Shown piece after piece: positions 16,524 to 19,837 of a stretch of DNA of 19,837 bases. The notes below the pieces were generated by a model. It was not told the origin of the DNA. It saw only the letters and a program-made list of their open reading frames with translations, and searched no databases. Within the stretch, counting starts at the first letter, position 1, and every line of letters begins with the position of its first letter. The DNA comes from Syntrophomonas sp. UBA4807 (GTDB taxonomy: Bacteria; Bacillota; Syntrophomonadia; Syntrophomonadales; Syntrophomonadaceae), in contig DHGD01000095.1 in the NCBI GenBank assembly GCA_002402575.1, forward strand, positions 12,029 through 31,865. Reading direction: 5' to 3'. A program made the translations under genes and the position numbers.

Positions 16524-17075
16524 CTAAACCCGGGTGAAGCCCCAATGCTGCCATTGCCAGATACTTGGGGAATAAAGGAAAGGCAACTTGGATTGTTCCC
16601 TGATTACAAGTGACAGCTTATTGTCACTACTGACGGCGACGCTTATTGACTGAAGGGGAACATCCAGGGCGGAAGAGCACCACACCGCCCTCATCTGTCC
16701 GGCCTGCAGGCGATACATGAAAAGATGGCAGCTATAGCTTTTGTCTTCCGGCTCATGCCAGAACGGTTGCGTCTCCCCAAAGCTGCCGTATTTCCATAAG
16801 ACCATCAACAACTCCTCGGCACCGTCATTATCAGCGTCAGCCACAAGTATCTGCTCTATTTTCCAATCTGGCGGCGACTCCCAAATCTTTTGCCGGTCTT
16901 CCCAGGCTCTAACCTGATTATTTGTTAGCTGATAGCTTTCCGCCATCCCATTACCGTCAGTATCTCTTGATATCACTAAGTCATCCGGGCCTGCTGCCGC
17001 CGCTCGACCGCCGATAAAACCCAGTGCAAAACATAGCAAAATCACGGCGGCCAGCCTGAGCCGGTTACTGCCCAT
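16524..17075 (-). CDS. Secreted protein with FG-GAP/EF-hand-like Asp motifs
   Basis: The gene encodes 183 residues. An N-terminal signal peptide (basic start, hydrophobic 8-22, small residues GGRAAAAG near 22-29) indicates export. There is no lipobox cysteine. Two Asp-rich stretches, DTDGNGMAES (near 38) and ADADNDGAEE (near 79), have the DxDxDG spacing of calcium-binding loops seen in FG-GAP/VCBS repeats and EF-hands. The rest is Trp-rich and probably beta-stranded. I know of no named family for the whole protein. Its ATG lies inside the end of the DUF3160 lipoprotein gene (11-base overlap, different frame) without a strong ribosome binding site, so the two are probably translationally coupled and work at the same place outside the membrane. 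Confidence 0.7.
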   Translation of the reverse strand: MGSNRLRLAAVILLCFALGFIGGRAAAAGPDDLVISRDTDGNGMAESYQLTNNQVRAWEDRQKIWESPPDWKIEQILVADADNDGAEELLMVLWKYGSFGETQPFWHEPEDKSYSCHLFMYRLQAGQMRAVWCSSALDVPLQSISVAVSSDNKLSLVIREQSKLPFLYSPSIWQWQHWGFTRV

Positions 17076-19257
17076 TTTCCCAGGGCATGATGGCGCGGCA
17101 GGTTCCGTCTACAGCAAAAGCATTAGTCCATCCCGGGGCAGTCGGAGTCTGCCCGTTCTCCACCAGCTCTCTCCATTTCTCGTCGGTCAGGCGGTCATTG
17201 GCTGCCCAGGGAAATTCATAATGGCTGTAAATCCCGCCTTTTACGACCCGCAACTTCCCGTCCACTGGTACTACCGCATAGATGGAGTGCACATAACCAT
17301 TGCCTTCTTCCAGGACTGTGTCTGGTGGGGCCGTGGCCACATCGGCCACCAGCATGACCGGATTATTGGTTAGCAGCATGGAACGTCCGCCTTCCTGCCC
17401 CCGCAGGGTTTCCAGCCAGAAGTGCTCCAGCTGGCCGCCAAAGCTGCGGATAAGCTCATATTCTTCAGCTGTTAAGGCCTGATTTTGCAGTTCTTTTTCC
17501 GCAATAGTCTTAAGGTTTAATGCCAGAGCCTCCATCAATTGCAGGCTTTGCGCATCCCGTTCCGCTATCAGGCCCCTGGCTTGCAGCCCTTCCCGGGTCA
17601 TGGCAGCCAGAGAAGCCAGATTGGCATAGCAATAAGGATTCGGTTCAACATAGCCGCGGTCGTCGATTTCGCCCTCACCGCCTCCGCCCATTTCCGCGTA
17701 ATTCTGTTTGGTGTAAAGGATGGTGTCATGCTTCAGTTCGGTCCAGCTGCCCAGGAAGGCATTCAACTCCTTCCTGATCCAGGCTTGATTGAGCATGAAA
17801 CTGGGGTAGCCCTGAGGTTTTTCCTCTGTCAACGTCCTTAAGGTTTTCATCCAACTCCAATAAAGGTTGTTATGCCATACCGAAGCATTAAGACCAGATA
17901 TATACTGCCGCAGACGCGACATGTTCTGAGGGTAGTTCTGATATTGAGTCTGACCCTCGTCCGCTAGTATCTGATAAGCCTCATTTGAACCCATAGCAGC
18001 GGGGATGTCCAGTCCCTTGGGCAGAAGCCGCCTTTCTCCCCGCTGGTTTTCACCCACTTCCCGATAGATCAGACGCTGAAAAATGTCAGCATCTATGGTA
18101 TAGCGCTGCCCCATAAGGCGGAACCCCTTCACCTCCAGCTCCCGGTCCGGCTGTATATTGGCGTCAAAAATAGGGATGGAGTTGATTTTGGGGCCTTGCA
18201 GCTCTTTGGCTTTCGATAAGAATTGCTGCCACTTGCCGCTATCATTGATCAAGGTTTGGAGACTGCCGTCCGCCCCATAAATCTCGTCCAGCAATCCAGA
18301 ATAGGCCATACAACCCAGATCATCGCTTTCACCCACGAAAAAATTGGTAGTCTGATAGATCTTTTCCCAGGATTCAATATTGGGACTGTCCTTAACCGCC
18401 AGGGTCATCAAGACCGCCGAACGGGTTTCATCTTCATTCTTCAGCCTGAAGTTCATGCGGCCATACCACATCATGTTCTGAAAGTAGGATTTCAGGTTTT
18501 CACTGCGGGTGTAATGCCCACGGGGGATGTATTGAGTGTAATCCTCTTTTAAAGATTCCAGTTCATCCGGAGTTGACCCCATAGCCATCAATGGAGAAAT
18601 AACAGTTTGGTTGTGGCTTTGAATAAGCTGCAATTCTGTTTCCGCAACCTCTTTGACCTCCTGAGGGATCTTAATAGTGGGATCTAAAAGGCGGCTGCCG
18701 ACAGCAAAAAAGGCCAGGTTGCGCCGGGCGGCATTTTCCCAGGGGGTGTTTTTCAAGGCTTCCAACTGCCTTTGCGATGATTCCAGCATACCTTGGTTGA
18801 GGCGCTGCAATTCCATTCGCAGTTGATTTTCTTCGGCGTTTTTAAGCAAGTGCTCAAAAAACAGGTGGTAGTTATGCAGCATGGCATCGGTGGTTATCAG
18901 GTTGGGGATGCCATTATAACGGTTGATCTCATAAACCATAAAAAATTCCGGATGCATTTCCGGCAAGACCACAAAACCGTTTTTGGCCAGCATGGTCTGC
19001 GCTTCAGGGGAGAATTCAAAGCGGCCCTGATTCTCAACGTTGCTAAGATCGGCCTTAACCTGATAGGGCTTGACCTGTGGATCGACTTCCACCTTGACTT
19101 CACGGTAAGCCGCAAACTCTGCAGCCTGAGCAGTTTTGGCCGGGCCGAAACCCTCTTCTAGCAGCTTCTTGCTATTTTGGCCGCAGCCGCTCAGGGCAGA
19201 CGACAGCATAAGAATGATCAAGGCCACGCTTATGGCTCTAATTGGGATAACCTTCAT
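17065..19257 (-). CDS. DUF3160 domain lipoprotein
   Basis: The 730-residue protein begins with a lipoprotein signal peptide ending in the lipobox LSGC, with the lipidated Cys at about 25, so it should be anchored on the outer face of the cytoplasmic membrane. The body resembles DUF3160 proteins as I remember them: ITTDAMLHNYHLFFEHLL near 125-142, a long helix-rich middle, and a C-terminal Trp- and Tyr-rich part with GGIYSHYEFPW near 685-695. No catalytic motif is apparent and the family's function is not established. The frame extends seven codons upstream to an ATG at 19276-19278. I prefer the ATG at 19255-19257 because GGGAGGGGTAGGG precedes it and the signal peptide then has a normal length. 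It is the first gene of a minus-strand pair. Confidence 0.82.
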   Translation of the reverse strand: MKVIPIRAISVALIILMLSSALSGCGQNSKKLLEEGFGPAKTAQAAEFAAYREVKVEVDPQVKPYQVKADLSNVENQGRFEFSPEAQTMLAKNGFVVLPEMHPEFFMVYEINRYNGIPNLITTDAMLHNYHLFFEHLLKNAEENQLRMELQRLNQGMLESSQRQLEALKNTPWENAARRNLAFFAVGSRLLDPTIKIPQEVKEVAETELQLIQSHNQTVISPLMAMGSTPDELESLKEDYTQYIPRGHYTRSENLKSYFQNMMWYGRMNFRLKNEDETRSAVLMTLAVKDSPNIESWEKIYQTTNFFVGESDDLGCMAYSGLLDEIYGADGSLQTLINDSGKWQQFLSKAKELQGPKINSIPIFDANIQPDRELEVKGFRLMGQRYTIDADIFQRLIYREVGENQRGERRLLPKGLDIPAAMGSNEAYQILADEGQTQYQNYPQNMSRLRQYISGLNASVWHNNLYWSWMKTLRTLTEEKPQGYPSFMLNQAWIRKELNAFLGSWTELKHDTILYTKQNYAEMGGGGEGEIDDRGYVEPNPYCYANLASLAAMTREGLQARGLIAERDAQSLQLMEALALNLKTIAEKELQNQALTAEEYELIRSFGGQLEHFWLETLRGQEGGRSMLLTNNPVMLVADVATAPPDTVLEEGNGYVHSIYAVVPVDGKLRVVKGGIYSHYEFPWAANDRLTDEKWRELVENGQTPTAPGWTNAFAVDGTCRAIMPWENGQ

Positions 19258-19477
19258 CCCTACCCCTCCCTTAGTCATATTAACATTGTTACGCTCCTTG
19301 ATACCGATTCTGACAGTGAGGCAGCTTATAACTAACCATTCTTTGTAAATTATGGATATAATAAGTACGGTAATAGCTTGTATCTCAGTTTATACTTAAT
19401 CCAAGCAGAATAAAAGGCTGATTGTGAAGTGTAATTGGGAATTGCTATTGAGGGCTCGTTCAGTCTCGGGGGTTATT

Positions 19478-19837
19478 ATGAAAATAACTACTATAAAAAC
19501 AAATCAGGTTGAAATCGCGGTGGTGAACAGCGATGAACTGCTGATCGTTGATGTTCAATCGGCCTTGGACCTTATGGCTACAGTCAGGTACGAAACCGGT
19601 TGTGATCGTATTGTTTTGGACAAATCAGCAATCAGTGAGGACTTATTTAATCTGAAAACCAGATTGGCAGGAGAAGTATTACAGAAGTTCATAAATTATC
19701 ACATTAAAATTGCCATAGTGGGTGACTTTTCGATATACTCTAGTCGCAACCTGAAAGATTTTATTTATGAGAGCAACCGAGGCCAACATGTATTTTTTGT
19801 GGATAATCAAACCCAGGCTGTTGAAAAATTGAGTGCA
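19478..19837 (+). CDS. DUF4180 domain protein (3' end beyond window)
   Basis: An open frame from the ATG at 19478 runs 120 codons to the window edge with no stop. Segments DVQSALDLMATVRYETG, LAGEVLQKFINY, KIAIVGDFS and NLKDFIYESNRG match the DUF4180 family as I remember it. Members are about this length, so only a few residues are probably missing. The function is unknown. GGGGG lies about six bases before the ATG, a modest ribosome binding site. The DNA here is visibly more AT-rich than the rest of the window. The 220-base gap to the divergent lipoprotein gene contains a perfect TATAAT (19357-19362) but no convincing -35 partner. Confidence 0.8.
   Translation, partial: MKITTIKTNQVEIAVVNSDELLIVDVQSALDLMATVRYETGCDRIVLDKSAISEDLFNLKTRLAGEVLQKFINYHIKIAIVGDFSIYSSRNLKDFIYESNRGQHVFFVDNQTQAVEKLSA

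Noticed and set aside
18223..19161. Plus-strand frames antisense to the DUF3160 gene
   Set aside because: No ribosome binding sites and no recognisable domains. The minus frame has a lipobox and a 730-codon uninterrupted frame.
1..19837. CRISPR arrays, tRNA or rRNA genes, insertion sequences, toxin-antitoxin or phage genes
   Set aside because: I scanned for regularly spaced repeats, transposase-like frames and cloverleaf patterns by eye and saw none.

Overview
The window reads as chromosomal DNA of a spore-forming Clostridia-type Firmicute. The supporting evidence is AddAB rather than RecBCD, an intact spoVM micro-gene with a sigma-E-like promoter, a YpmA (DUF4264) protein, a TIGR04086/YrzE-type membrane protein, strong AAGGAGG-like ribosome binding sites and GTG/TTG starts. 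GC content is moderate, roughly half by eye, and lower at the right edge. A Syntrophomonadaceae-like lineage is my guess, not a demonstrated placement. No rRNA, tRNA, insertion sequence, prophage or CRISPR array is visible.

Left part (1-5275). The tail of an unidentified gene is followed by a DinG/XPD-type iron-sulfur helicase and then spoVM, a 21-codon gene with its own promoter and terminator. Next come small membrane genes: a TIGR04086 protein on minus, a ZIP metal transporter on plus, a small helical protein, a YdcZ-type DMT half-transporter, and a two-helix hypothetical on minus. The ZIP leader can fold so that its ribosome binding site is paired.

Middle (5276-12308). addB and addA overlap by four bases and encode the recombination helicase-nuclease, with both nuclease domains and the AddB iron-sulfur cysteines intact. 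The roughly 200-base addB leader holds several hairpins, including one that competes with pairing to the ribosome binding site. A large hairpin follows addA.

Right-centre (12309-16458). ypmA, lepB, surE and a small membrane protein form a tightly packed co-directional cluster. It is followed by a separately promoted EF-G-like paralogue and a bidirectional hairpin terminator.

Right end (16459-19837). Two overlapping minus-strand genes encode exported proteins: a DUF3160 lipoprotein, and a small secreted protein with two Asp-rich, FG-GAP/EF-hand-like motifs. They are the best candidate for an undescribed two-gene extracellular module. Divergent from them is a DUF4180 gene in AT-richer DNA, cut by the window end.

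Most of the window is ordinary housekeeping and sporulation DNA. The main additions are the spoVM gene, revised starts for addB, lepB, the TIGR04086 gene, the two-helix hypothetical and the DUF3160 gene, two possible regulatory leaders, and the DUF3160 pair.
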